A DNA stretch of 42,158 nucleotides from Actinomadura sp. CNU-125 (GCF_001942465.1 NZ_MKJY01000564.1:1-42158); one strand, 5' to 3'. Positions 7,850 through 17,238 are shown, numbered from the stretch's first letter. Notes: generated from the sequence alone by a model not told the origin. Made by a program: numbers and translations.

Positions 7850-8511
7850 CCCACCCGCCCTACCTCTACCCCGGGTACAAGAGCACCACCTTGCGCGCCC
7901 CCGGGCGCGAACCGGTGATGCCGGAGCTCGGTCCCGACAGCATCGAGCTGACCTCGCCCGTCTTCGGGCACCAGGAACTCGGCCGCCTCGACTGGGACCT
8001 CACCAAGCAGCACTCGGGCGAGCCGCTCGGCGAGCGCATCATCGTCACCGGGCGGCTGCTGGACACCGCCGGACGCCCGGTCCGCGGCGCCCTCGTCGAG
8101 GTCTGGCAGGCCAACGCGGCCGGACGGTACCTGCACGCGGGCGACCAGCATCCCGCGCCGCTCGACCCCAACTTCACCGGTGCGGGCCGCTGCGTCACCG
8201 ACGACGACGGCCGCTACCGGTTCGTCACGATCAAGCCGGGCGCCTACCCGTGGCGCAACCACCACAACGCGTGGCGTCCCGCGCACATCCACTTCTCGGT
8301 GTTCGGCACGGCGTTCACCCAGCGCCTGGTCACCCAGATGTACTTCCCGGGCGACCCGCTTTTCGACTTCGACCCGATCTTCCAGTCGATCCCCGACCGG
8401 CGGGACCGGGAGAACCTGATCTCCCGGTTCGACATGGACACCACCGAGCCGGAGTGGGCGCTGGGATACCAGTGGGACATCGTGCTCGGCGACACCCCGA
8501 TGGAGGACTGA
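7846..8511 (+). CDS. pcaH: Protocatechuate 3,4-dioxygenase beta subunit
   Basis: This intact 221-residue subunit belongs to the intradiol ring-cleavage dioxygenases. The non-haem Fe(III) ligands are visible: Tyr95 (in AAGRYLH), Tyr134 (in GAYPW), and His147 and His149 (in WRPAHIHF). Arg144, next to the site, is kept as in Pseudomonas PcaH. The N-terminal PcaH extension (YPGYKSTTLRAP) is also present. With PcaG it opens protocatechuate to 3-carboxy-cis,cis-muconate. The start overlaps the previous gene by 4 nt and the stop overlaps pcaG by one base (TGATG). Confidence 0.97.
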   Translation: MTHPPYLYPGYKSTTLRAPGREPVMPELGPDSIELTSPVFGHQELGRLDWDLTKQHSGEPLGERIIVTGRLLDTAGRPVRGALVEVWQANAAGRYLHAGDQHPAPLDPNFTGAGRCVTDDDGRYRFVTIKPGAYPWRNHHNAWRPAHIHFSVFGTAFTQRLVTQMYFPGDPLFDFDPIFQSIPDRRDRENLISRFDMDTTEPEWALGYQWDIVLGDTPMED

Positions 8512-9095
8512 TGACCGAGTCGCAGTCCCCGGCCGCGAGCACGCCGCTCCACCCGTCCCCGGTCACCCCGTCGCAGACGGTCGGCCCGTTCTTCGGCTAC
8601 GCGCTGCCCTACGAGGAGGGCCCGCGGGTCGTCCCCGCCTGGCGGCCGGACGCCGTCCGCGTCCGCGGCACCGTGTACGACGGCGCGGGCGAGCCGATCC
8701 CGGACGCGCTCGTGGAGATCTGGCAGGCCGACGAGAACGGCGAGATCCCCCGGCGGCCCGGCGGCCGGGTCCGCGACGGCCACGACTTCTCCGGCTTCGG
8801 GCGCTGCGCCACCGACCCCGCGGGCGGCTACTGGTTCAGCACCGTCAAGCCCGGTGCCGTCGGCCGCCACGCCCCCTACATCTCGGTCCTGGTGTTCGCG
8901 CGGGGCCTGCTCAAACCGGTGTTCACCCGCCTGTACTTCCCCGAGGACGAGTCCGCGCACGCGTCCGACCCGCTGCTCGGCGAACTCCCGGACGAGCGCC
9001 GCGGCACGCTCGTCGCCGAGCGGACGGCCGAGCGGGAGTACCGCTTCGACATCCGCATGCAGGGCGACCGGGAGACGGTCTTCCTTGTCTTCTGA
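8511..9095 (+). CDS. pcaG: Protocatechuate 3,4-dioxygenase alpha subunit
   Basis: The 194-residue protein begins with a short polar leader, then TPSQTVGPFFGYALP, the hallmark of PcaG. VEIWQADENGEIPRRPGG and the C-terminal YRFDIRMQGDRETVFLVF follow the family closely. The alpha subunit shapes the active-site pocket but does not supply the iron ligands, and none of the beta-subunit Tyr/His set is present here. It is translationally coupled to pcaH. The TTG start of pcaB lies inside its last codons. Confidence 0.96.
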   Translation: MTESQSPAASTPLHPSPVTPSQTVGPFFGYALPYEEGPRVVPAWRPDAVRVRGTVYDGAGEPIPDALVEIWQADENGEIPRRPGGRVRDGHDFSGFGRCATDPAGGYWFSTVKPGAVGRHAPYISVLVFARGLLKPVFTRLYFPEDESAHASDPLLGELPDERRGTLVAERTAEREYRFDIRMQGDRETVFLVF

Positions 9096-10272
9096 CGCCC
9101 GCCCGGAACCGGCGACGCCCCTCGACGCGGGGCTGCTGTCCCCGGTGCGCGCGGGCACGCGGACGGAGGCCGCCACCGGCGACCACGCCTACCTCGCGGC
9201 CATGCTGGACGCCGAGGCCGCCCTCGCCCGTGCGCAGGCGCGCCTCGGCATCGTCCCCGGCGACGCCGCCGCGGCCATCGCCGCGGCGGCCGACCCGGCC
9301 CGGTTCGACCTGACCGGCATCGCCCGCCGCGCGCGCGGCGCGGGCAACCCGGTCGTCCCGCCTGTCGCCGACCTGCGCGACCTCGCCGCCGCCGCCGAGC
9401 ACGTCCACCGGGGCGCCACCAGCCAGGACATCGTCGACACCGGGGCGATGCTCGTCGCGGCCCGCGCCCGCCGGGTGCATCCTCGCGGCGCTCGACGCGG
9501 CGCTCGACGCCCTGGCCGGCCTCGCCGCCCGGCACCGCGACACCCCGATGGCCGCCCGCACCCTCGGCCGGCACGCGCTGCCGACCACGTTCGGCGCGAA
9601 GGCCGCGAACTGGCTGCTGGGCTGCCTGGAGGCCCGCGCCCGGCTGGCCGCGGTCGCGCTGCCGGCGCAGGGGCGCCGGCCGCCGCCGGACGCTCGACGC
9701 GTCCGGCGACCGCGCGGCGGAACTGGTGGACGCGTTCGCCGCCGAGACCGGCCTGGACCGGCCGGTGCTGCCCTGGCACACCCGCCGCACCCCGGTCGCC
9801 GACCTCGGCGCCGCGCTCGCCGTCACCGCCGGGGCCCTCGGCAAGATCGCCACCGACGTGCAGCTCCTCGCGCAGAGCGAGATCGACGAGGTCGGCGAGC
9901 CGCCGGACCCGGCCGCGGCGGCTCGTCGGCGATGCCGCACAAGCGCAACCCCGCGCTGTCCGCGCTGATCCGGTCGGCGGCGCTGCAGGTCCCCGCGCAC
10001 GTCCAGGTCCTGCACGCGGCGCAGGCCGCGCCGCACGAGCGTCCGGACGGGGGAGTGGCACGCCGAGTGGCAGCCGCTGCGCGAGGCGCTGCGCTCGGGG
10101 CGGCGCGCCGAGACCGCCGCCGACCCTGCTCGGCGGCCTCGAGGTCGCGCCGGAGCGGATGCGCGCCGACCTCGACGCCCTCCTGGCCGTCCTCGGCCGG
10201 GACCCCGGGCCCGGCGCCGCCCCGGCGCTCGTCGACCGGGCCCTCGACGCCTACCGCGGGAGCCGCACATGA
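9085..10272 (+). CDS. pcaB: 3-carboxy-cis,cis-muconate cycloisomerase (heavily frameshifted as read)
   Basis: From TTG 9085 (GGAG 10 nt upstream) the product reads LDAGLLSPVRAGTRTEAATGDHAYLAAMLDAEAALARAQ, the N-terminus of PcaB in the fumarase/aspartase superfamily. HRGATSQDIVDT and the superfamily signature GGSSAMPHKRNP are present, as is the C-terminal LLGGLEVAPERM. These blocks fall in three frames, with breaks near 9475, 9680, 9925, 10045 and 10122. Each block is well conserved, so several base errors are more likely than decay, though a true pseudogene is possible. The enzyme converts 3-carboxymuconate to 4-carboxymuconolactone. Confidence 0.88.
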   Translation: MSSDARPEPATPLDAGLLSPVRAGTRTEAATGDHAYLAAMLDAEAALARAQARLGIVPGDAAAAIAAAADPARFDLTGIARRARGAGNPVVPPVADLRDLAAAAEHVHRGATSQDIVDTGAMLVAARARRVHPRGARRGARRPGRPRRPAPRHPDGRPHPRPARAADHVRREGRELAAGLPGGPRPAGRGRAAGAGAPAAAGRSTRPATARRNWWTRSPPRPAWTGRCCPGTPAAPRSPTSAPRSPSPPGPSARSPPTCSSSRRARSTRSASRRTRPRRLVGDAAQAQPRAVRADPVGGAAGPRARPGPARGAGRAARASGRGSGTPSGSRCARRCARGGAPRPPPTLLGGLEVAPERMRADLDALLAVLGRDPGPGAAPALVDRALDAYRGSRT

Positions 10273-11097
10273 CGTCCACCGGCAGTTCCCCCGCCGACCG
10301 CGCGGGCGGCCGTGACGGGCGGCCGCGCGTACGTCCCGCACCACCGGGTGGAGGGGCCGCCCGGCGCGCCCGTCCTCGTCCTCGGCCCGTCCCTCGGTAC
10401 CACCATGGACCTGTGGCAGCCGCAGCTGCCCGAGCTGACGCGGTCGTGGCGGGTGCTGCGCTACGACCTGCCGGGCCACGGCTCGTCGCCGGTGCCGGAC
10501 GGCCCGTTCACCGTCGCCGACTCGCCGACCTCGTCGCCGCGCTGCTCGACCGGCTCGGCGTCGCCGACGCCGCCTACGCCGGGGTGTCGCTCGGCGGCGC
10601 CGTCGGCCCGACGCTCGCGCTGCGCGCCCCCCGCCGGGTCGCCAGCCTCATCCTGGTCTGCACCTCCCCGCGGTTCGGCGAACCGGACGCGTGGCGCGGG
10701 CGTGCCGCGCTCGTCACGGCGCGACGGCGTCGCCCCCGTCGCGCGGACCGCGGCGGACCGCTGGTTCACCCCGTCGTTCACCGGCGCGGAACCGTACGTC
10801 GAGATGCTGCGCGGCACCGACCCGGAGGGCTACGCGGGCTGCTGCGACGCCCTCGCCGGATTCGACGTCACGGCGCGGCTGCCGGAGGTGTCCGCGCCCA
10901 CCCTGGTGATCGCCGGGGCGCAGGACGGGCCGACGCCGCCCGCCGGGCACGCCGACCGGCTCGCCGAGGGGATCCCGGACGCCGGGCTGGTCGTCGTCGA
11001 AGGCGCCGCGCACCTCGCCGGGGCCGAACGTCCGGGTCCGGTCACCGAGGCGATCACCGCGCATCTGGACCGCACATGGAAGGGACTGGGAAGATGA
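10269..11097 (+). CDS. pcaD: 3-oxoadipate enol-lactonase (frameshifted as read)
   Basis: This is an alpha/beta hydrolase. APVLVLGPSLGTTMDLWQPQLPEL gives the oxyanion-hole region, AAYAGVSLGGAVG carries the nucleophile elbow (G-V-S-L-G), and the C-terminal part shows VIAGAQDGPTPP (Asp) and VEGAAHLA (His). The blocks are split by breaks near 10300, 10520 and 10720. ATG 10269 overlaps the pcaB stop and has GGGAG 6 nt upstream, so I take it as the start; GTG 10312 would avoid the first break. It hydrolyses 3-oxoadipate enol-lactone to 3-oxoadipate. It is separate from pcaC, not fused as PcaL. Confidence 0.88.
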
Positions 11098-11483
11098 GCG
11101 AACCCGCCGACGACGCGGCGCGGCACGCGGCCGGTATGGAGGTCCGCCGGGAGGTGCTCGGCGACGCCCATGTGGACCGCGCCGAGGACCGCAAGGACGC
11201 CTTCACCGAAGAGTTCCAGCACATGATCACCCGGTACGCGTGGGGCGAGATCTGGACCCGTCCCGGGCTGGACCGCAAGACGCGCAGCTGCATCACGCTG
11301 ACCGCGCTGGTCGCCCACGGGCACCTGGACGAGCTGGCGATGCACGTCCGGGCCGCGCTGCGCAACGGGCTCACCCCGGACGAGATCAAGGAGGTGCTCC
11401 TGCAGACGGCGATCTACTGCGGGGTGCCCGCCGCGAACTCGGCGTTCGCGGTCGCCCAGCGGGTACTGGCCGAGCAGCGGTGA
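11094..11483 (+). CDS. pcaC: 4-carboxymuconolactone decarboxylase
   Basis: The 129-residue protein is a full-length single-domain carboxymuconolactone decarboxylase: MEVRREVLGDAHVDRA, FTEEFQHMITRYAWGEIWTRPGLDRKTRS, HVRAALRNGLTPDEIKEVLLQTAIYCGVPAAN. It converts 4-carboxymuconolactone to 3-oxoadipate enol-lactone, the substrate of PcaD. The start overlaps pcaD by 4 nt. In many actinomycetes this domain is fused to PcaD, so the free form is worth noting. Confidence 0.96.
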   Translation: MSEPADDAARHAAGMEVRREVLGDAHVDRAEDRKDAFTEEFQHMITRYAWGEIWTRPGLDRKTRSCITLTALVAHGHLDELAMHVRAALRNGLTPDEIKEVLLQTAIYCGVPAANSAFAVAQRVLAEQR

Positions 11484-11525
11484 GCAGGCCGGCAGTGAGC
11501 AGGCGGCAGTGAGCAGGCAGGAGTG
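11476..11525. repeat. Three imperfect tandem copies of a roughly 14-bp repeat around the pcaC stop
   Basis: The element GCAGTGAGCAGGC (first copy GCGGTGAGCAGGC) occurs three times in a row, ending with a partial GCAGGAGTGA that forms the ribosome site of the IclR gene. The first copy includes the pcaC stop codon. It may be slippage-derived, or a set of binding sites for the regulator encoded next. Confidence 0.55.
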
Positions 11526-11530
11526 ACCGG

Positions 11531-12376
11531 ATGATCCGGGCGGTGCCCGCGGGCGGGAAGGACGAGGGCGGGGGAATGGCCGAGGGGGCGCGCCCGGTCA
11601 GCGTGGCCGGCAAGGTGATGGCCATCCTCAACGCCTTCGCCCAGGGCGAGGTCCGCCTCAATCTGACCGAGATCTGCCGCCGCGCCGGGCTGCCCCCCGC
11701 GACCGGCCACCGGCTGGTCGGCGAGCTGGCGGCGGGCGGGTTCCTGGAGCGGGTCCCGGACGGGACGTACCGCATCGGCACCCGGCTGTGGCGGATCGGC
11801 AGCCAGGCGCCCGCCGTGACCGGCCTGCGGGAGCTGGCGCTGCCGCACATGGAGGACCTGTACGAGGCCACCCACGACAACGTGCAGCTCGCCGTGCTGC
11901 GCGACGATCACGTGCTGGTGGTCGAACGGCTGCGCGGCACCCGGTCGGTGCCCGTCCTCACGCAGGTCGGCGCGTCCCTGCCGCTGCACACCACCGGCGT
12001 CGGGAAGGTGCTGCTGGCGTTCGCGCCGGCGGAGCAGCGGGAGGCGGTGCTCGCCGCGCCGCTGTCGCGCCGCACCGCCCGCTCCATCACCGACCCGGAC
12101 GAGCTGCGGCGCTGCATCGAGCAGGTCCGGCGGTCCGGCTACGCGCTGACCCGCGACGAGATGACGCTCGGGGCGTCCTCGGTCGGCGCACCCGTGCGGG
12201 ACGCGTCCGGGCAGGTCGTCGCGGCGCTGTCGCTGGTGTCGCGGACCCGCAGCGCGGACCTGCGCCGGCTGCTACCGCCGCTCACCACGGCGGCGCGCGC
12301 CCTGTCGCGGGACGTCGCCGTCCACTGGCGGGGGCACCCCGAGTCGTTCTCCGCGGAGCGGAAGACCGGCGCCTGA
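11531..12376 (+). CDS. pcaR: IclR-family transcriptional regulator of the pca genes
   Basis: The 281-residue protein has an N-terminal winged helix (VAGKVMAILNAFAQGEVRLNLTEI, then CRRAGLPPATGHRLVGELAAGGFLER, near residues 25-75) and a C-terminal IclR effector domain (LPLHTTGVGKVLLAF, and SSVGAPVRDASGQVVAALSLVS). PcaR-type IclR proteins bind protocatechuate or 3-oxoadipate and control pca genes. The position between pcaC and pobA supports that job. ATG 11531 has AGGAGTGA 7 nt upstream; ATG 11576 is possible. The likely operator is the dyad at 6303-6319. Confidence 0.85.
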   Translation: MIRAVPAGGKDEGGGMAEGARPVSVAGKVMAILNAFAQGEVRLNLTEICRRAGLPPATGHRLVGELAAGGFLERVPDGTYRIGTRLWRIGSQAPAVTGLRELALPHMEDLYEATHDNVQLAVLRDDHVLVVERLRGTRSVPVLTQVGASLPLHTTGVGKVLLAFAPAEQREAVLAAPLSRRTARSITDPDELRRCIEQVRRSGYALTRDEMTLGASSVGAPVRDASGQVVAALSLVSRTRSADLRRLLPPLTTAARALSRDVAVHWRGHPESFSAERKTGA

Positions 12377-12394
12377 CCCCGCCCCCGGGGGATT

Positions 12395-12412
12395 CTCCGG
12401 TGGCCCGCGGAG
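12395..12412. promoter_or_regulatory. Possible operator between pcaR and pobA
   Basis: CTCCG-N8-CGGAG is an inverted repeat in the 79-bp gap before pobA. It resembles half of the IclR-type dyad upstream of the pca operon. The match is partial, so this is only a candidate. Confidence 0.25.
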
Positions 12413-12455
12413 TCCCGCGGAGGCATCGCACCGAACGAACGAACAGGAGACCACG

Positions 12456-13615
12456 ATGCGCACCCAGGTCGCGATCATCGGCGGAGGGCCCGCCGGACTG
12501 CTGCTGTCCCATCTGCTCCATCTGCAGGGGATCGACTCGGTGGTCCTGGAGCGGCGCGATCGCGGCTACGTGGAGCGGCGGCAGCGCGCCGGGATGCTGG
12601 AGCAGGGCACGACGGACGTGCTGCGCGAGAGCGGCGCCGGGGCGCGCCTCGACCGCGAGGGCCTCGTCCACCACGGGCTGGAACTGCGGTTCGACGGCGC
12701 CGGGCACCGCGTGCCGCTCACCGACCTGACCGGCCGCACGGTCACCGTCTACGCGCAGACCGAGATCGTCAAGGACCTCGTCGCCAAGCGGTTCGAGGAC
12801 GGCGGCGACGTCCGGTTCGAGACCGAGGTGCTGGACCTGGACGCCTCGGCGCCGAGCGTCACGTTCCGCGGCGAGGACGGCGTGCCGCGGACGCTGGAGT
12901 GCGACTACATCGCGGGCTGCGACGGGTTCCACGGCGTGAGCCGCCCGGCCGTCCCGGAGCTGCGGACGTTCTCGCGCGAGTACCCGTTCGCGTGGCTCGG
13001 CGTGCTCGCCGACGTCCCGCCGTCCACCGACGAGCTGATCTACGCCAACCACGAGCGCGGGTTCGCGCTGCACAGCCTCCGCTCGCCCGAGGTCAGCCGC
13101 CTGTACCTGCAGGTCGCTCCGGACGAGGACCTCGGCGCCTGGTCCGATGCCCGGATCTGGGACGAACTCGCGGCGCGGTTCGCCACCGACGACGGCTGGG
13201 AACTGCACGAGGGACCGATCACCGACAGGTCGATCACGCCGATGCGCAGCTTCGTGGCCGAACCGATGCGCCACGACCGGCTGTTCCTCGCGGGCGACGC
13301 GGCGCACATCGTCCCGCCGACCGGCGCCAAGGGCCTCAACCTGGCGGTCTCGGACGTCATCGTCCTGGCGCGCGCGCTGACCGAGCGGTACGCGAACGGG
13401 TCCGAGACGCTGCTGGACGGCTACTCCGACGCGTGCCTGCGCCGGGTGTGGCGCGCCGAGCACTTCTCGTACTGGATGACCACCCTGCTGCACGTCGACC
13501 CGGAGGCCGACGCGTTCGCGCGCGCCTGCAGCGGTCGCACCTGGCGTACGTCGCGTCGTCGGAGGCGGCGAAGGCGTCGCTGGCCGAGAACTACGTCGGC
13601 CTGCCGCTCGCCTGA
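12456..13615 (+). CDS. pobA: 4-hydroxybenzoate 3-monooxygenase (frameshift near the 3' end)
   Basis: This FAD-dependent aromatic hydroxylase starts MRTQVAIIGGGPAGLLLSHL, with the GxGxxG dinucleotide fold at residues 9-14. The DG motif appears in YIAGCDGFHGVSR, and the second FAD motif in LFLAGDAAHIVPPTGAKGLNLA. SRLYLQVAPDED is typical of PobA. A break at about 13530 shifts the last 30 residues (SHLAYVASSEAAKASLAENYVGLPLA) into another frame, giving about 386 residues, near the usual 390. It turns 4-hydroxybenzoate plus NAD(P)H and O2 into protocatechuate, feeding the pca enzymes. The ribosome site is AGGAGA. Confidence 0.95.
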
Positions 13616-13629
13616 GCACCGCCGGGAGA

Positions 13630-13652
13630 CCCGCCCGTCGTGCTCGGGCGGG
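13630..13652. terminator. Hairpin terminator between pobA and the cyanophycin synthetase gene
   Basis: CCCGCCCG and CGGGCGGG are perfect 8-bp arms around a 7-nt loop. It lies in the 41-bp gap between the convergent stops at 13615 and 13657, so it may serve both. Confidence 0.6.
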
Positions 13653-13656
13653 CCGG

Positions 13657-16384
13657 TCACCCCTCCGGTTCGGCGCCCAGGGTCTCCAGCAGCTCCAGCA
13701 CCGGCTGCAGCTTCTCGTACAGCAGCAGGACGGGCTCGCCCGGCTCGGCCATGTCCAGCGCCGACGTCAGCGCCCCCTTCAGGTCGCCCGCCGGATGGTG
13801 CAGGACGTCCGGGCGGCCCTCCCGCAGCCCCTGGACGATCAGCCGGGTCATCTCGCCGGAGCGGCGGCCCCGCAGGTCCTCGTCCTCGTAGACGACGACC
13901 CGTCCGAACGAGCCCGCGAGGATCCGCGCCGTCTCGACGACCAGCTCCGTCCGCACCGGTCGCCCGCAGCGTCACCGCCGCGACACCGAGCCCCCGCCCG
14001 AGCGCCCGCCCGAGCGCCCGCCCGAGCCGCCGCCAGCGCGCCGTCGTGAACGCGCCCATCGCGGCGACGGCCGCCGGGTTGTGCGCGTAGTCCACCAGCA
14101 CCGGGTTGTCGCCGACCCGGTACACGCAGCCGCGCCCGGGGTTGCGGGTGTGCGGCTCGAACGTGCGCAGCGCGCGCGCCACCACGTCCAGCGACACGCC
14201 CAGCCCGCGGGCCGCCGCGACCGCGCCGAGCGCGTTCGCCACCACGTGCCCCGCGTGCCCGCCGAACGCCCCCGCGATCTCCTCGACCGGCAGCGGGGGT
14301 GCGGCGGTCGCCGGTCGCCTCCGTCAGCCAGCCGTGCTCGACGCAGTACCCGACGCCGCCGCCGCGCAGATGCGCGGTGAGCACCGGCGCGTCCGGCGAC
14401 AGCGCGAAGAAGCGCACCGACACGTCCCGGGCGCCGACCGCCGGGCGCTCCGCCAGCGCCGCCGTCGGCGGGTCCTCGGCGTTCAGCACCACCCGCCCGC
14501 CGCGCCGCACCTGCTCGGCGACCAGCGCCTTGATGTGCACCAGGTCGTCCAGCGACTCGGTGTCGTCCACCCCGAGATGGTCGCGGGTGACGTTCGTGAC
14601 GACCGCGACGTCGGCCCGGTCGTAGCCGAGGCCGCGCCGCACGATCCCGCCGCGCGCCGTCTCCAGCACCGCGGCCTCCACCGTCCGGTCGCCCAGCACC
14701 ATCTCCGCCGACCGCGGGCCCGACGCGTCCGACAGGTGGACCAGGCGCCGTCCGACGTACACGCCCTCGGTGCTCGTCATCCCGGTGCGGCGGCCGTCGA
14801 GTTCGAGCATGTGCGCGACCATCCGCACCGTCGTGGTCTTGCCGTTCGTGCCGGTCACCGACACGATCGGCACCCGCGACGGCGTCCCGTCCGGATACAG
14901 CAGGTCGACGATGTCGCCCGCGACGTCGCGTCCGCCGCCCTCGTGGGGGACCAGGTGCATGCGCAGGCCGGGGGCCGCGTTGACCTCCAGGATCCCGGCG
15001 GCGCCCGGCTCGGCCGGGAGCGGCGCCGCGATGTCGGGGAGCCGCAGGTCGATGCCGCACACGTCCATGCCGACCGTCCCGGCCGCCCGCACGCACATCG
15101 CGGCCGCCTCCGGATGCACCTCACCGGCGACGTCGCGGCTGGTGCCGCCGGTCGACAGGTTCGCGTTTCGGCGCAGCCACACCGTCTCCCCGGCGGCCGG
15201 GACCGTCGCGGGCCCGTGCCCCTGCCGCGCCAGCAGCCCCAGCTCCGCCGGGCCGAGCGCCAGCCGGGTCAGCGGACGGTCGTGCCCCTCGCCGCAGCGC
15301 CGGGTCGGCGTTGACCCGCTCCACCAGCTCCGCCACGGTCGCGCGCCGTCGCCGGTGACCCGCGCCGCGGTCAGCTCCGCGGCCGCCGCCACCCGCCCGC
15401 CGACCACCAGGACCCGGTAGTCGCGGCCCGGGATGTAGGACTCGACGATCACCTCGGCCCCGTCGCCGTCCGCGCCGCGCCCCGCGCCCGCGGCCGTGCC
15501 GCCGGTGGCCGCCCCGCCGGTGGCGGCCGTCGAACGCCGCCACCACCTCCTGCGGCTCCGTCAGCTCGATGTGGACGCCCTCGCCCTGATGCCCCGCGAC
15601 GGGCTTGACCACCACGGGCCCGCCGATGTCGCGCAGCGCTTCGAGGGCCTGCCGCCGGGGACGCGGCGACCCGCCCGTCCGGCACCGGCAGCCCCGCGTC
15701 CGCCAGCAGCCGGTGCGCGAGCCGCTTGTCGCCCGCGACCTCCATCCCGATCGCCGACGTCGCGTCCGTCATCGCCGCCCAGACCGTCCGGCGGTGCCGC
15801 CCGTACCCGAGGCGCAGCAGGTTGAGGTCGTCGACCCGGCGGACCGGGACGCCCCGGCGGCGCGCCGCCGCGGCCAGCGCGGCGGTGCTCACCCCGAGCC
15901 GTTCCGCCTCGTGCTCGGCGGCGATCTCCGCCAGCTCCGCGGCCGTGTCCGGCACCCGCCCGGCCAGTGCGCCGCCCACCACCAGCAGCGCGAGGCCCAC
16001 GAGCCGCTCCACGACCGGGCTGCCCGGCGGCTCGTCCCGCGGGCACTCCAGCACCACGTCGTAGCTGCCGGGGCCGCCCGCCCGGACCGTCCGGCCGAAG
16101 AACGCCTCGCGGCCGATCAGCCCGGACAGCTCCAGCGTGACGTGCTCGGCGACGTGCCCGAAGTAGGTGCCCCGCTCCATCGCGTCCAGCAGCCCGCCGG
16201 GGCGGCCCGCCGCGCAGTGGTGCGACGCCAGGCCCGGCAGCGCCGTCACCAGCCGCTCGGCGAACCCGGGATGGTCGGTGGTCTCGTGACCGGTCAGCCC
16301 CTGCAGGTCCAGGTGCGCGATCGCGACCGGACGGGACAGGTAGACGTTCGGGCCGCTCAGGCGGCGCACGTGATCGAGCCGCAC
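13657..16384 (-). CDS. cphA: Cyanophycin synthetase (frameshifted as read)
   Basis: From GTG 16384 the protein opens with LDHVRRLSGPNVYLSRPVAI, the CphA N-terminal domain. An ATP-grasp domain follows (TSAIGMEVAGDKRLAHRLLADAGLPVPDG, then VVKPVAGHQGEGVHIELT, then GIDLRLP and ILEVNAAPGLRMH). The C-terminal third is a Mur-ligase-like domain with the P-loop SVTGTNGKTTTVRM, then VTNVTRDHLGVDD and LVDYAHNPAAVAAM. Total length is about 909 codons, normal for CphA. The blocks are spread over three frames, with breaks near 13960, 14290, 15300, 15345, 15520 and 15650. CphA adds Asp and Arg to a growing multi-L-arginyl-poly-L-aspartate chain, a nitrogen store in the cytoplasm. It follows cyanophycinase by 2 nt. 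Confidence 0.92.
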
Positions 16385-16386
16385 GG

Positions 16387-17238
16387 CTAATCCCCCCTCG
16401 GGCCGCGCATCGTTCCGATGGCCGGCAGCCTGTCGTTCATCTGGAAGGTGCACCCGGCCGGGAGGAGATGCAGCTGCACGTCCAGCATCGCCATCGGCTC
16501 GTCGTCGGACGCCGCGTAGGCGACCGTGCACTGGCTCGCGTCCACGACCGTCACCACACCCGTCCCCACCACCGTGAACTGGCCGTCGCCCACGCAGATC
16601 GCCGTGTCCTCGTCTATGCCGACGCCGAGCAGGCGCGTCTCCAGCGCGATGCCGCTCAGCAGCCGCGGCAGCCGGCCCCGCTCGTTGAAGTGCATGTCGA
16701 TCAGGACGTTGTCGAGCAGCGACAGGCCCGGCCCCACCTTCACGCTCGACGCCGCGACCTCGTGGCCGCCGCCCCCGAGGATCATCCAGTGGCCCATCGC
16801 GGTCGCGCCCGCGCTCGTGCCGGCGATGACCAGGCCCTCCTGGTCGAGCCGCCGCTTGAGCAGCTCGTTCGTCCGCGACCCCACCAGCGTCCGCAGCCGC
16901 GACTGGTCCCCGCCGCTGAACAGCACGCCGGTCGCCGCGTCCAGCGCCCGCAGCGTCGCCGGATCGTCCGCCGCGGCCCGCCCCAGCAGCCGCAGCTCCC
17001 GCACCGACGGCACCCCGAGCCGCCCGAACACCGCCGTGTACTCCTCGGCGACCTCGTCCGGCACCTCCGTCGCGGTCGTGATCACCACGATCCGCGCGTC
17101 CTCGCCGCCCGCCAGCTCCGCGAACGTCTCGAGCGGCCCGGCCCCGCACGTCCGGTTCTCCGCCCCACCGATGATCAGCAACCGGCCCTTGTGTCCGGCA
17201 TCCGTCTGGTTCACGAACTGCCCACTACCCTCGATCAC
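16387..17238 (-). CDS. cphB: Cyanophycinase (peptidase family S51)
   Basis: The roughly 283-residue protein reads GRLLIIGGAENRT, RIVVITTATEVPDEVAEEY, GVLFSGGDQSRL, then the nucleophile elbow VIAGTSAGATAMG with the catalytic Ser, and LLDNVLIDMHFNERGRLPRL. These are the hallmarks of cyanophycinase (GTSAGA; dipeptidase E-like fold). It cuts cyanophycin into beta-Asp-Arg dipeptides. I use the GTG at 17238; a GTG at the FVNQ position a few codons later would also fit. It is the first gene of a two-gene operon with cphA, so store and release are encoded together. Confidence 0.93.
   Translation of the reverse strand: MIEGSGQFVNQTDAGHKGRLLIIGGAENRTCGAGPLETFAELAGGEDARIVVITTATEVPDEVAEEYTAVFGRLGVPSVRELRLLGRAAADDPATLRALDAATGVLFSGGDQSRLRTLVGSRTNELLKRRLDQEGLVIAGTSAGATAMGHWMILGGGGHEVAASSVKVGPGLSLLDNVLIDMHFNERGRLPRLLSGIALETRLLGVGIDEDTAICVGDGQFTVVGTGVVTVVDASQCTVAYAASDDEPMAMLDVQLHLLPAGCTFQMNDRLPAIGTMRGPRGD

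Noticed and set aside
9085..10272. Programmed ribosomal frameshifting to explain the pcaB breaks
   Set aside because: There are five breaks with no slippery heptamer pattern or repeated site. Many other genes show similar breaks, so a common error source is simpler.
11476..11525. Short repeats as a CRISPR-like array
   Set aside because: The units are adjacent with no unique spacers and no cas gene is near. The same applies to 37616-37687.
14106..15314. A 402-codon open frame on the plus strand, antisense to cyanophycin synthetase
   Set aside because: Its composition is that of a GC-rich shadow frame, and the minus strand shows clear ATP-grasp and Mur-ligase motifs.
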